From contig CALGGL010000085.1 in assembly GCA_937915975.1 (NCBI GenBank), positions 1 to 7,247 of the forward strand: 7,247 bases of DNA, given 5' to 3'. Numbering within the stretch: position 1 is the first letter of the stretch; each line of letters begins with the position of its first letter. The notes under the pieces were generated by a model. That model ran no database searches. It saw only the letters and a program-made list of their open reading frames with translations, and had not been told where the DNA came from. The position numbers were made by a program, and so were the translations under genes. Shown here in pieces: positions 1 to 6,011 of the stretch. The stretch comes from an uncultured Lachnospiraceae bacterium (lineage in GTDB: Bacteria; Bacillota; Clostridia; Lachnospirales; Lachnospiraceae).

Positions 1-40
1 GAGATCTACACTCTTTCCCTACACGACGCTCTTCCGATCT
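1..40 (+). other. Illumina TruSeq adapter remnant (artefact)
   Basis: These 40 bases are identical, from memory, to the last 40 bases of the 58-base Illumina TruSeq universal (P5-side) adapter, including its diagnostic ending ACGCTCTTCCGATCT. They are synthetic sequence left on the end of an assembled contig. They should be trimmed and not interpreted as genomic. Genuine sequence begins at about position 41, so the left edge of the window is probably a contig end. Confidence 0.98.
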
Positions 41-58
41 ATTGCGATAAACAGAAGT

Positions 59-784
59 TTAAATCCACCCGCCATCGAATTTGACAACTTCGCCGGTGAA
101 GTAGGATGGCATTTCAAGGAGTCGGCTTATGAAAAGTGCGGCTTCTTCACTGGTTGCCATACGTCCGTATGGGATTTCCTCACATAATGCGGATTTCTCT
201 TCCGGTGTAAGTTCGCTGTTCATGTCGGTATCAACTGCGCCAAAAGCAATAGCATTTACTGATATGTTACTTGGAGCAAGCTCCTTGGCAAGAGCTTTTG
301 TGAAGCTGTTAATTGCTCCCTTGGTAGCGGAATAGCTAACCTCACAGGAAGCTCCGACAAGTCCCCAGACAGAGGATACATTTATTATGTGACCACATTT
401 TTCATGAAGCATATGAGGGACAACCACATGGCAGGTGTTGTAAACAGAGGTAAGATTGGTATTAAGCATTTTCTGCCATTCGGAAGGGGTAACATCAGTA
501 AATAATCCGATGGAAGCTATACCGGCGTTGTTGATGAGAGTATCGATACGACCGGATTTATTAATTATGGAAGAAACCATATCCGATACAAAATTATAGT
601 CCGAAACATCACCTGTAAAGGTCATACCCTCGCAGTTGTTTTGCTTCATAGATGAGGCGGTTTCTTCAAGTTTATCTTTTTTATCTTTACAGCAAATAGC
701 GATTAATTCATAGTCATTTGAAAGCTCTATGGCACAGGCTCTGCCTATACCTCTTGAGGCTCCTGTAATCAATGCGGTTTTCAT
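59..784 (-). CDS. ymfI: SDR-family oxidoreductase, probable EF-P 5-aminopentanone reductase (YmfI-like)
   Basis: A complete 241-residue classical short-chain dehydrogenase/reductase. The N-terminal Rossmann fold carries the nucleotide motif TGASRGIG (residues 7-14) and NNAG (85-88). The catalytic tetrad is visible as N110, S138, Y151 and K155 (YSATK). The stretch SSVWGLVGASCEV before the catalytic Tyr and the GAVDTDM...EEIPYGR region resemble Bacillus subtilis YmfI as I remember it. YmfI reduces the 5-aminopentanone modification on a lysine of elongation factor P, in the cytoplasm; that role is known for the family and inferred here. The main alternative is a FabG-type 3-oxoacyl-ACP reductase. 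The start at 784 is chosen because AAAGGAG sits 7 nt upstream and the Rossmann strand begins at once. The in-frame GTG at 823 lacks a ribosome binding site. One oddity is that the usual Pro-Gly after the sixth strand reads Phe-Gly (F181). It is transcribed divergently from the next gene. Confidence 0.85.
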   Translation of the reverse strand: MKTALITGASRGIGRACAIELSNDYELIAICCKDKKDKLEETASSMKQNNCEGMTFTGDVSDYNFVSDMVSSIINKSGRIDTLINNAGIASIGLFTDVTPSEWQKMLNTNLTSVYNTCHVVVPHMLHEKCGHIINVSSVWGLVGASCEVSYSATKGAINSFTKALAKELAPSNISVNAIAFGAVDTDMNSELTPEEKSALCEEIPYGRMATSEEAALFISRLLEMPSYFTGEVVKFDGGWI

Positions 785-865
785 GGGTGAGCTCCTTTCG
801 TATATTACCTTGCAAGCCTGCACCTTGGGGTGTTCGCCTGCTTCGCAGATAACTTATATTTGTCT

Positions 866-894
866 ATTATACTACGAATAGGTGAGCCGGGCAA
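866..894 (-). promoter_or_regulatory. Sigma-A promoter of the SDR gene
   Basis: Read on the minus strand, TTGCCC (889-894) and a perfect TATAAT (866-871) are separated by 17 bp, an ideal sigma-A geometry. Transcription would begin near 859 and give a leader of about 75 nt before the start codon at 784. The leader contains a short CACC/GGTG hairpin, but no riboswitch class I recognise. Confidence 0.7.
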
Positions 895-941
895 ATGAAA
901 AGCATTTATAAAGTGAGCTTTTAGTAGTTGTTGCAAAGTGG

Positions 942-970
942 TTGAAAAAAACAATTAACTTTGCTATACT
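942..970 (+). promoter_or_regulatory. Sigma-A promoter of the LytR_C-domain gene
   Basis: TTGAAA (942-947) and TATACT (965-970) are separated by exactly 17 bp, and the start codon lies 33 bp further on. GGAGG (989-993) precedes the ATG at 1004 by 10 nt. The promoter is divergent from the one at 866-894, with about 47 bp between the two -35 boxes, so a regulator bound between them could affect both genes. I see no clear operator there. Confidence 0.7.
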
Positions 971-1003
971 ACAGATTATAGATTTTACGGAGGTAATGTT
1001 CCT

Positions 1004-1561
1004 ATGAAGAAACAAAGTGCTGCGGGCTTATTTTTTTCGATATTATTAAGAGCTGTGGTTATTATACTTGGAATTGCGATTATAGGATTTGGTATTTTCT
1101 TTATTATAAAAGTGGTTAAGACGGATAAAACGGATAAGGCGCCGACAACAACGGTGAGTGATAATGTTCTTACCGAGGCAGAAGCACACGATGATTTGCT
1201 TTATGAGACAGCAACTGAAGCAACCGAAACATCGGTGCCGGAGTCTTCGGAGCCTGCCGAGGGTACTTCATATAATAAGAATATTCTTGTGCTTAACAGT
1301 ACTGATGTAACCGGACTTGCGGGAAGATGGTGCGGAAGACTTAACGATTATGGCTATACCTATACGACTGCTTCCGATTTTGCTACTCTTCAGGAAACTA
1401 CAAGGGTCATTGCAAAGGAAGAGGGAGTAGGTCAGGATTTGGTTCAGTTTTTCAATGGCGCAAGCTATGAGGTCGGAACAGTAACCGAGGGTGTTTCGGT
1501 TTCCACCGACGAGTACGATATTGTTATCATAATTGGAACAGCCGATAATGACGGTCAATAA
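1004..1561 (+). CDS. Membrane-anchored LytR C-terminal (LytR_C) domain protein
   Basis: A 185-residue protein with three parts. Residues 1-8 are short and basic. Residues 9-38 are one strongly hydrophobic segment that should be an uncleaved signal anchor. Residues 40-90 are a Thr/Glu/Ser-rich linker. The C-terminal domain (about 93-181) starts with ILVLNSTDVTGLAGR and ends with DIVIIIGTAD. This matches the LytR_C pattern: a short strand, an asparagine turn, Gly-Leu-Ala, a helix, and a closing hydrophobic strand with G-x-D. LytR_C commonly follows the catalytic LCP domain of LytR-CpsA-Psr ligases, but no LCP domain is present here, so this is a stand-alone, probably extracellular, domain. Its function is unknown to me; a cell-envelope role is inference. 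It has its own promoter and GGAGG ribosome binding site. Transcription probably ends at the hairpin at 1644-1674. Confidence 0.8.
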   Translation: MKKQSAAGLFFSILLRAVVIILGIAIIGFGIFFIIKVVKTDKTDKAPTTTVSDNVLTEAEAHDDLLYETATEATETSVPESSEPAEGTSYNKNILVLNSTDVTGLAGRWCGRLNDYGYTYTTASDFATLQETTRVIAKEEGVGQDLVQFFNGASYEVGTVTEGVSVSTDEYDIVIIIGTADNDGQ

Positions 1562-1643
1562 TTATTTTTGATATAAAAAGTTTCGGACGTTTTTTGAAAT
1601 ATAATAAATGACCGGATATAATGCATTTACGAATATAATAATT

Positions 1644-1676
1644 AAAACTCCTCATACTACATATGAGGAGTTTTTT
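1644..1676 (+). terminator. Terminator-like hairpin overlapping the yitT-family ribosome binding site
   Basis: A perfect 13-bp inverted repeat has a left arm at 1644-1656, a 5-nt loop (CTACA) and a right arm at 1662-1674, followed by a run of Ts to 1676. The A-rich left base, CTCCTC/GAGGAG core and T tract have the shape of an intrinsic, possibly bidirectional, terminator for the gene ending at 1561. The right arm contains GAGGAG (1665-1670), which is also the only plausible Shine-Dalgarno sequence for the ATG at 1677. Any transcript that includes the whole hairpin would therefore have its ribosome binding site paired. Confidence 0.75.
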
Positions 1677-2606
1677 ATGAGTAAAGATAATAATTTCAGA
1701 CAAAAAAGTAATGAGACAGAAGGTAACAGAATAAATAAAAAGGTAAGCAATCTCGCAATTAAAGTATCAAAAAGTACTGTAATTAAGCAATATATTGCCA
1801 TAACCGCAGGTGCATTTCTTATGTCTGCCGCACTTGTTATATATTTTAACGAGCTCGGAATTGTTGTGGGAGGAGTAACCGGTATAGCGGTTATACTGAA
1901 CAATACGCTTGGTACACCGATGTGGATTGTAAATGCGGCTGTAAATATTCCGCTGTTCATAATAGGCTACAAAACCTTTGAACATCAGACATTTATAAAA
2001 ACAGTTTACGGTACGGCTATGCTTTCGTTTTTTCTGGCGGTCACACCGAATGTAAATCTTAGAACAGACAGCTTTCCTGTAAATGTTGTGATAGGAGCAT
2101 TTTTGATGGGAATGGGTCTTGGGCTTATCTTGAGCTCGGATGCGTCTTCCGGCGGAGTTGATATGGTTTCGACTATGATAAGCAGAAAAAACAAATATGT
2201 TTCAATACCTGAAATGATGCTTTTTATAGATGGTGTTATTATTCTTTGCGCCATAAGCTTTTTTGGAATTGTAAAGGGAATATATGCGGTAATTGCACTC
2301 GTAATTGAGACAAAAATTTCAGATAATATTATAAAGGGCTTTAAACGTTCCAAGCTTATTTATATCATTTCTCCGTCATATAAGGAGCTGGCTGATTATA
2401 TTGTATATGTGCTGGAAAGAGGTGTAACCTATATAAACATAGTTGGCGGATATACTAATGAAAACAGAAAAATGATTATGTGCGTTGTGTCCGGTAGAGA
2501 ACTGGTTAAAATCAAACAAATAATAGGTCGAATTGATGCGAAATCGGTATGCTTTATAAGCGATATAAGTGAGGCTTTTGGTGAAGGTTTCACAAAACTG
2601 ACATAG
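1677..2606 (+). CDS. YitT family membrane protein (DUF161 plus DUF2179)
   Basis: A 309-residue integral membrane protein. Residues 1-36 are a polar, lysine-rich extension. Residues from about 38 to 212 form the YitT membrane domain with five to six hydrophobic segments (near 38-56, 62-98, 107-123, 136-153, 181-212). It contains the family hallmarks GIVVGGVTGIAVIL and a second inverted-repeat-like SSDASSGGVDMVS. Residues 226-305 form the soluble DUF2179 domain, with ERGVTYINIVGGYT and the ending EAFGEGF. The family is widespread in Firmicutes, but transport substrate and role are not established. The ATG at 1677 is preferred because GAGGAG lies 6 nt upstream. An in-frame ATG at 1608 has no ribosome binding site and would require reading through the hairpin. 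The next Met (residue 49) would delete the first membrane helix. No terminator is evident after the gene. Confidence 0.88.
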   Translation: MSKDNNFRQKSNETEGNRINKKVSNLAIKVSKSTVIKQYIAITAGAFLMSAALVIYFNELGIVVGGVTGIAVILNNTLGTPMWIVNAAVNIPLFIIGYKTFEHQTFIKTVYGTAMLSFFLAVTPNVNLRTDSFPVNVVIGAFLMGMGLGLILSSDASSGGVDMVSTMISRKNKYVSIPEMMLFIDGVIILCAISFFGIVKGIYAVIALVIETKISDNIIKGFKRSKLIYIISPSYKELADYIVYVLERGVTYINIVGGYTNENRKMIMCVVSGRELVKIKQIIGRIDAKSVCFISDISEAFGEGFTKLT

Positions 2607-2773
2607 TTGAAATGAATATATTATTGTTAAAAATATCTAAAATCCGTGTCGAAAAATAATTGATATACAAATTACACAATATTTTTTAAACTTCTTTGGT
2701 AAATAGTTATATGGTTTTTAAATGTGAACTGTTGTAAAATCGGTATATCGTGAGTCAGAAAATTTAGCTAATC

Positions 2774-2781
2774 TAAGGAGG
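2774..2781 (+). promoter_or_regulatory. Strong ribosome binding site of the sugar ABC ATPase gene
   Basis: TAAGGAGG is a near-perfect anti-Shine-Dalgarno match, 9 nt before the ATG at 2791, and fits a highly translated gene. The 184-bp gap upstream (2607-2790) must hold a promoter. Only weak candidates are visible, such as TAAAAT at 2735-2740 without a convincing -35 box. Confidence 0.8.
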
Positions 2782-2790
2782 AAAATTTAA

Positions 2791-3903
2791 ATGGCTAGTT
2801 TATCACTTAAGAATATTTACAAGATTTACCCAAACGGCTTTAATGCTGTTAAGGACTTTAATCTTGAGATTGAAGATAAGGAATTCATTATCTTCGTTGG
2901 TCCTTCAGGATGTGGTAAGTCTACTACACTTCGTATGATCGCAGGACTTGAGGACATAAGCTCAGGTGAGCTGTGGATCGGCGATAAGATGGTTAACGAT
3001 GTAGAGCCAAAGGACAGAGATATTGCGATGGTATTCCAGAACTACGCTTTGTATCCACATATGTCAGTTTATGATAACATGGCATTCGGACTTAAGCTTA
3101 GAAAGGTACCTAAAGAGAGAATTGATAAGCAGGTTCATGAGGCTGCTAAGATTCTTGACATCGAGCACTTACTTGACAGAAAGCCAAAGGCTTTATCAGG
3201 TGGACAGAGACAGAGAGTTGCTATGGGACGTGCAATCGTCCGTGAGCCAAAGGTATTCCTTATGGATGAGCCTCTTTCAAACCTTGATGCAAAGCTCAGA
3301 GTACAGATGCGTGTCGAGATTTCAAAGCTTCATCAGAGATTACAGACAACTATCATCTACGTTACACATGACCAGACAGAGGCTATGACTCTTGGTACAA
3401 GAATCGTAGTTATGAAGGATGGTATTGTACAGCAGGTTGATACTCCACAGAACTTATATGATAACCCATGCAACTTATTCGTTGCAGGATTCATGGGTAT
3501 GCCACCTATGAACTTCATTGATTGTAAGGTTGTTAAGTCAGGAGCAGACGTATTACTTATGTTTGGTTCTCACTCAATCAAGATTCCTGATGCTAAGGCT
3601 CAGAAACTTATTGCCGGCGACTTTATTGATAAGGAAGTTGTTCTTGGTATCCGTCCTGAGGATATTCATGATGAGCAGCTCTTCATCGAGTCATCACCTG
3701 AGAGTGTTATCGATGCAAGAATTAATATCTACGAAATGCTTGGTGCTGAAGTTTACTTATACTTCACTATCGATCAGTTTGATATTACTGCAAGAGTTAA
3801 TGCTCGTACAACTGCAAGACCTGGCGATACAGTTCAGTTCGCATTTGACTTAAGTAAGATACATATCTTCGATAAGGAAACTGAGGAAGTTGTAGCTAAC
3901 TAA
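2791..3903 (+). CDS. Sugar ABC transporter ATP-binding protein, UgpC/MsmK/MsmX type
   Basis: A 370-residue cytoplasmic ATPase of the MalK/UgpC/MsmX group, full length for the family. The nucleotide-binding domain shows Walker A GPSGCGKST (37-45), Q-loop Q83, signature LSGGQ (135-139), Walker B VFLMDE (155-160), D-loop SNLD (163-166) and switch H193. The C-terminal part, from about 235, is the MalK-type OB/TOBE regulatory region, including GIRPEDIHD. The family powers import of oligosaccharides or glycerol-3-phosphate with two permeases and a lipoprotein binding protein. None of these is adjacent, as with B. subtilis MsmX and streptococcal MsmK, which serve several importers; a shared role here is inference. 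Codon choice is strongly biased (nearly all Lys AAG, Pro mainly CCA, Ser mainly TCA), unlike its neighbours, as expected for an abundant protein. It appears monocistronic: its own AAGGAGG precedes it and a strong terminator follows. Confidence 0.93.
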   Translation: MASLSLKNIYKIYPNGFNAVKDFNLEIEDKEFIIFVGPSGCGKSTTLRMIAGLEDISSGELWIGDKMVNDVEPKDRDIAMVFQNYALYPHMSVYDNMAFGLKLRKVPKERIDKQVHEAAKILDIEHLLDRKPKALSGGQRQRVAMGRAIVREPKVFLMDEPLSNLDAKLRVQMRVEISKLHQRLQTTIIYVTHDQTEAMTLGTRIVVMKDGIVQQVDTPQNLYDNPCNLFVAGFMGMPPMNFIDCKVVKSGADVLLMFGSHSIKIPDAKAQKLIAGDFIDKEVVLGIRPEDIHDEQLFIESSPESVIDARINIYEMLGAEVYLYFTIDQFDITARVNARTTARPGDTVQFAFDLSKIHIFDKETEEVVAN

Positions 3904-3936
3904 TTCTGAGTGAATTAATTAAATATCAAATATTTT

Positions 3937-3977
3937 GAGGAAATGCATAAAAAATGTGCATTTCCTCTTTTTTTTTT
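3937..3977 (+). terminator. Strong intrinsic terminator after the ABC ATPase gene
   Basis: GAGGAAATGCA (3937-3947) pairs perfectly with TGCATTTCCTC (3957-3967) around a 9-nt A-rich loop, and a run of ten Ts (3968-3977) follows directly. The stem begins 33 bp after the stop codon. This is a textbook Rho-independent terminator and separates the ATPase transcript from the regulator gene downstream. Confidence 0.95.
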
Positions 3978-4001
3978 CACAATTTTATTATAAAATATAC
4001 T
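3974..4001 (+). promoter_or_regulatory. Possible promoter of the CdaR-like regulator gene
   Basis: TATACT (3996-4001) makes a good -10 box. The best -35 match at 16-bp spacing is TTTTCA (3974-3979), which would overlap the T tract of the preceding terminator. AAGGAG (4047-4052) lies 7 nt before the ATG at 4060. The -35 assignment is tentative. Confidence 0.45.
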
Positions 4002-4059
4002 ATGTATGGGTATGTCGTAGTAAGAATACCACAAATTATAAAAAACAAGGAGTGATAAA

Positions 4060-5148
4060 ATGATATCAAATCAGATACTCCAGGATACAATTGATGGAGT
4101 GAAAAATATTACACGTGCTGAACTATGTGTAATGGACACGGAAGGTAAGATTCTTGCATCTACAATAAGAGATGTCAGTGATTGTGAGGAGGCCGTTGCC
4201 AATTTTGCGGAGTCTCCTGCGGAAAGTCAGGTTATGAAAGGATTCCATTTCTTTAAGATTTATGATGAGAATGAATTGGAATACATCCTTTTGGTTAAGG
4301 GTGAGGCTGATGATGTATATGTAATCGGAAAAATGGTTGTGTTCCAGATACAGAATCTTTTGGTTGCATATAAAGAAAGATTTGATAAGGATAACTTTAT
4401 TAAAAACCTTCTGTTAGACAATTTACTCCTTGTTGATATATATAACAGAGCAAAAAAGCTTCATATTGAAACTGATGTTAAAAGAGTTGTATTTATTATT
4501 GAAACAAAAAATGAAAAGGATACCAATGCCTTAGAGACAATCAGAACACTTTTTGCAAGTAAGTCAAAGGATTTCATAACCGCTGTTGATGAGAAGAATA
4601 TAATACTTGTAAAAGAGGTAAAGGCCAATGAAACCTACGAGGATATGACTAAAACCGCAAAGGTTATAGTTGATATGCTCAATACTGAAGCTATGTCCTC
4701 GGTAAATGTTTCCTTTGGTACAATCGTTAACGAGATAAAGGCTGTATCCCGTTCATATAAGGAGGCTAAGCTTGCGCTTGAGGTAGGTAAAATCTTCTAT
4801 AGTGATAGGAACATAATATCATATAGCAACCTTGGTATAGGAAGACTTATATACCAGCTTCCGAAGCAGCTTTGTGAGATGTTCATAAAGGAAATATTTG
4901 ATGGGAAATCACCGGATGAATTCGACGAGGAGACTATAACTACTATTAATAAATTCTTTGAGAATAATCTTAACGTATCAGAGACCTCAAGGCAGTTATA
5001 TATTCATCGTAATACCTTAGTCTATAGATTAGATAAGCTGCAGAAGAGTACAGGTCTTGATTTAAGAATATTTGAGGATGCAATTACATTTAAGATTGCA
5101 CTTATGGTTGCCAAATACATGAGATATATGGATTCTCTTGAATATTGA
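4060..5148 (+). CDS. CdaR/PucR-family transcriptional regulator (sugar diacid regulator-like)
   Basis: A 362-residue cytoplasmic regulator. Residues 1-105 form a sensory region starting with ISNQILQDTIDGVKNIT, reminiscent of the sugar-diacid-recognition domain. Residues 135-250 resemble the degenerate GGDEF-like middle domain of the CdaR family (VRS-type helix seen as AVSRSYKEAKLALEVGK). Residues 292-350 form the C-terminal PucR/HTH_30 DNA-binding domain, with NLNVSETSRQLYIHRNTLVYRLDKL as the helix-turn-helix (split here as NLNVSETSRQLY at 303-314 and IHRNTLVYRLDKL at 315-327). E. coli CdaR activates glucarate/galactarate genes; the ligand here is unknown. It follows the sugar ATPase in the same orientation but behind a strong terminator, so it is probably a separate transcript. 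A role in carbohydrate uptake, perhaps on the ATPase gene itself, is inference from position. No terminator is evident after it. Confidence 0.85.
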   Translation: MISNQILQDTIDGVKNITRAELCVMDTEGKILASTIRDVSDCEEAVANFAESPAESQVMKGFHFFKIYDENELEYILLVKGEADDVYVIGKMVVFQIQNLLVAYKERFDKDNFIKNLLLDNLLLVDIYNRAKKLHIETDVKRVVFIIETKNEKDTNALETIRTLFASKSKDFITAVDEKNIILVKEVKANETYEDMTKTAKVIVDMLNTEAMSSVNVSFGTIVNEIKAVSRSYKEAKLALEVGKIFYSDRNIISYSNLGIGRLIYQLPKQLCEMFIKEIFDGKSPDEFDEETITTINKFFENNLNVSETSRQLYIHRNTLVYRLDKLQKSTGLDLRIFEDAITFKIALMVAKYMRYMDSLEY

Positions 5149-5209
5149 TATGAATCGGAGAAAAATTTTTAAGAATTTATTAAGATGCTTGAATTGGAAT
5201 AACTAACCA

Positions 5210-5239
5210 TTGACAGCTGTATATATGATTTGATATACT
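5210..5239 (+). promoter_or_regulatory. Consensus-like sigma-A promoter of ftsEX
   Basis: A perfect -35 box TTGACA (5210-5215) and TATACT (5234-5239) are separated by 18 bp. The predicted start near 5246 gives a leader of about 75 nt before ftsE. The repeat array at 5243-5270 sits on this start site. A second possible -10 box, TATAAT (5282-5287), lies downstream without a -35 box. Confidence 0.75.
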
Positions 5240-5242
5240 TTG

Positions 5243-5270
5243 TGTAACAGAAATGTAACAAATTTGTAAT
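5243..5270 (+). promoter_or_regulatory. Three tandem WalR-like half-sites upstream of ftsE
   Basis: TGTAAC (5243-5248), TGTAAC (5254-5259) and TGTAAT (5265-5270) repeat with exactly 5 bp between them, an 11-bp period or about one helical turn. Every copy fits the WalR (YycF) consensus TGTWAH-N5-TGTWAH described for staphylococci and bacilli. The array could repress the promoter at 5210-5239 by covering its start site. It could instead activate transcription from the TATAAT at 5282-5287, since its end is 11 bp upstream of that box. Another OmpR-family regulator such as PhoP is an alternative binder. Confidence 0.6.
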
Positions 5271-5321
5271 ATTTGGAAAATTATAATTTAAGTCTAATGA
5301 TTTAACAGGAGATAATTTATT

Positions 5322-6011
5322 ATGATATATTTAGATCATGTGAAATACAAATATCCGGGCGGAAAAAAATACGCTTTAAATGATGTTAACATTAAGATTG
5401 AACCCGGCGAATTTGTATTTATAGTCGGTTCAAGCGGTTCGGGTAAGACATCACTGATAAAGCTTTTACTTAAGGAGATGGAGCCGACCTCAGGAAGTCT
5501 TAAGGTTGCGGGAGTTGATTATGCAAAGCTAAAAAGAAAGAATATTCCTAAGCTTAGAAGAAGAATTGGAGTAGTTTTCCAAAACTTCAGACTTTTAAAG
5601 GACAGAACAGTTTATGAGAATGTTGCGTTTGCTCAGAGAGTGGTTGAAACTCCGTCAAGATATATAAGAAGACAGGTTCCGGCTATGCTTACTCTTGTGG
5701 GACTTGCCGATAAGTATAAATCTTATCCTAAGCAGCTTTCGGGTGGTGAGCAGCAAAGAGTAGCACTTGCAAGAGCGCTTGTTAATAAGCCGGAGCTTTT
5801 GCTTGCCGATGAGCCTACAGGTAATCTTGATCCAAAGAACTCTTGGGAAATAATGAGACTTTTGGAGGATATAAATCGTAAGGGAACAACGGTAGTGGTT
5901 GTTACACATAATAAAGAAATCGTTAATATGATGCAAAAACGAGTTATCACTCTTAAAAAGGGTGAAATAATCAGCGATGAGCAAAAAGGTGGTTATATAG
6001 ATGAGGATTAG
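5322..6011 (+). CDS. ftsE: Cell division ATP-binding protein FtsE
   Basis: A 229-residue ABC ATPase of FtsE size. It shows Walker A GSSGSGKTS (36-44), Q-loop Q87 in VVFQNFRLL, signature LSGGEQQR (139-146), Walker B ELLLADE (158-164), D-loop GNLD (167-170) and switch H196. The order DRTVYENVAFA and LADEPTGNLDP is typical of FtsE. FtsE binds FtsX at the cytoplasmic membrane face. Its ATP cycle is transmitted across the membrane to activate a peptidoglycan hydrolase for cell separation or elongation. AGGAG (5307-5311) lies 10 nt before the ATG. The last 11 bp overlap the start of ftsX, a sign of translational coupling and fixed stoichiometry. A strong promoter and a WalR-like repeat array precede the gene. 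Confidence 0.95.
   Translation: MIYLDHVKYKYPGGKKYALNDVNIKIEPGEFVFIVGSSGSGKTSLIKLLLKEMEPTSGSLKVAGVDYAKLKRKNIPKLRRRIGVVFQNFRLLKDRTVYENVAFAQRVVETPSRYIRRQVPAMLTLVGLADKYKSYPKQLSGGEQQRVALARALVNKPELLLADEPTGNLDPKNSWEIMRLLEDINRKGTTVVVVTHNKEIVNMMQKRVITLKKGEIISDEQKGGYIDED

Noticed and set aside
785..823. N-terminal extension of the SDR protein by 13 residues from a GTG at 823
   Set aside because: There is no ribosome binding site before the GTG, whereas the ATG at 784 has AAAGGAG at 7 nt and begins the Rossmann fold directly.
801..850. Structured leader or riboswitch in the 5' untranslated region of the SDR gene
   Set aside because: Only a 4-bp CACC/GGTG hairpin and a repeated GCAGGC are visible, with no conserved riboswitch core, and the stems are too short to support a call.
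1608..1676. Upstream ATG at 1608 as the start of the yitT-family protein
   Set aside because: No Shine-Dalgarno sequence precedes it. The added 23 residues would be translated from the terminator hairpin and do not resemble the family N terminus.
2733..2750. Catabolite-responsive (cre) operator upstream of the ABC ATPase gene
   Set aside because: TGTAAAATCGGTATATCG has some likeness to cre but has wrong spacing and lacks the palindromic right half.
4009..4030. Operator palindrome GGTAT...ATACC before the CdaR-like gene
   Set aside because: The arms are only 5 bp with 12 bp between them, which is within chance for AT-rich DNA. It might be reconsidered if conserved in relatives.
5655..5984. 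Minus-strand open frames across ftsE and other genes
   Set aside because: They lie antisense to strongly recognisable proteins, lack ribosome binding sites, and have no family-like composition.
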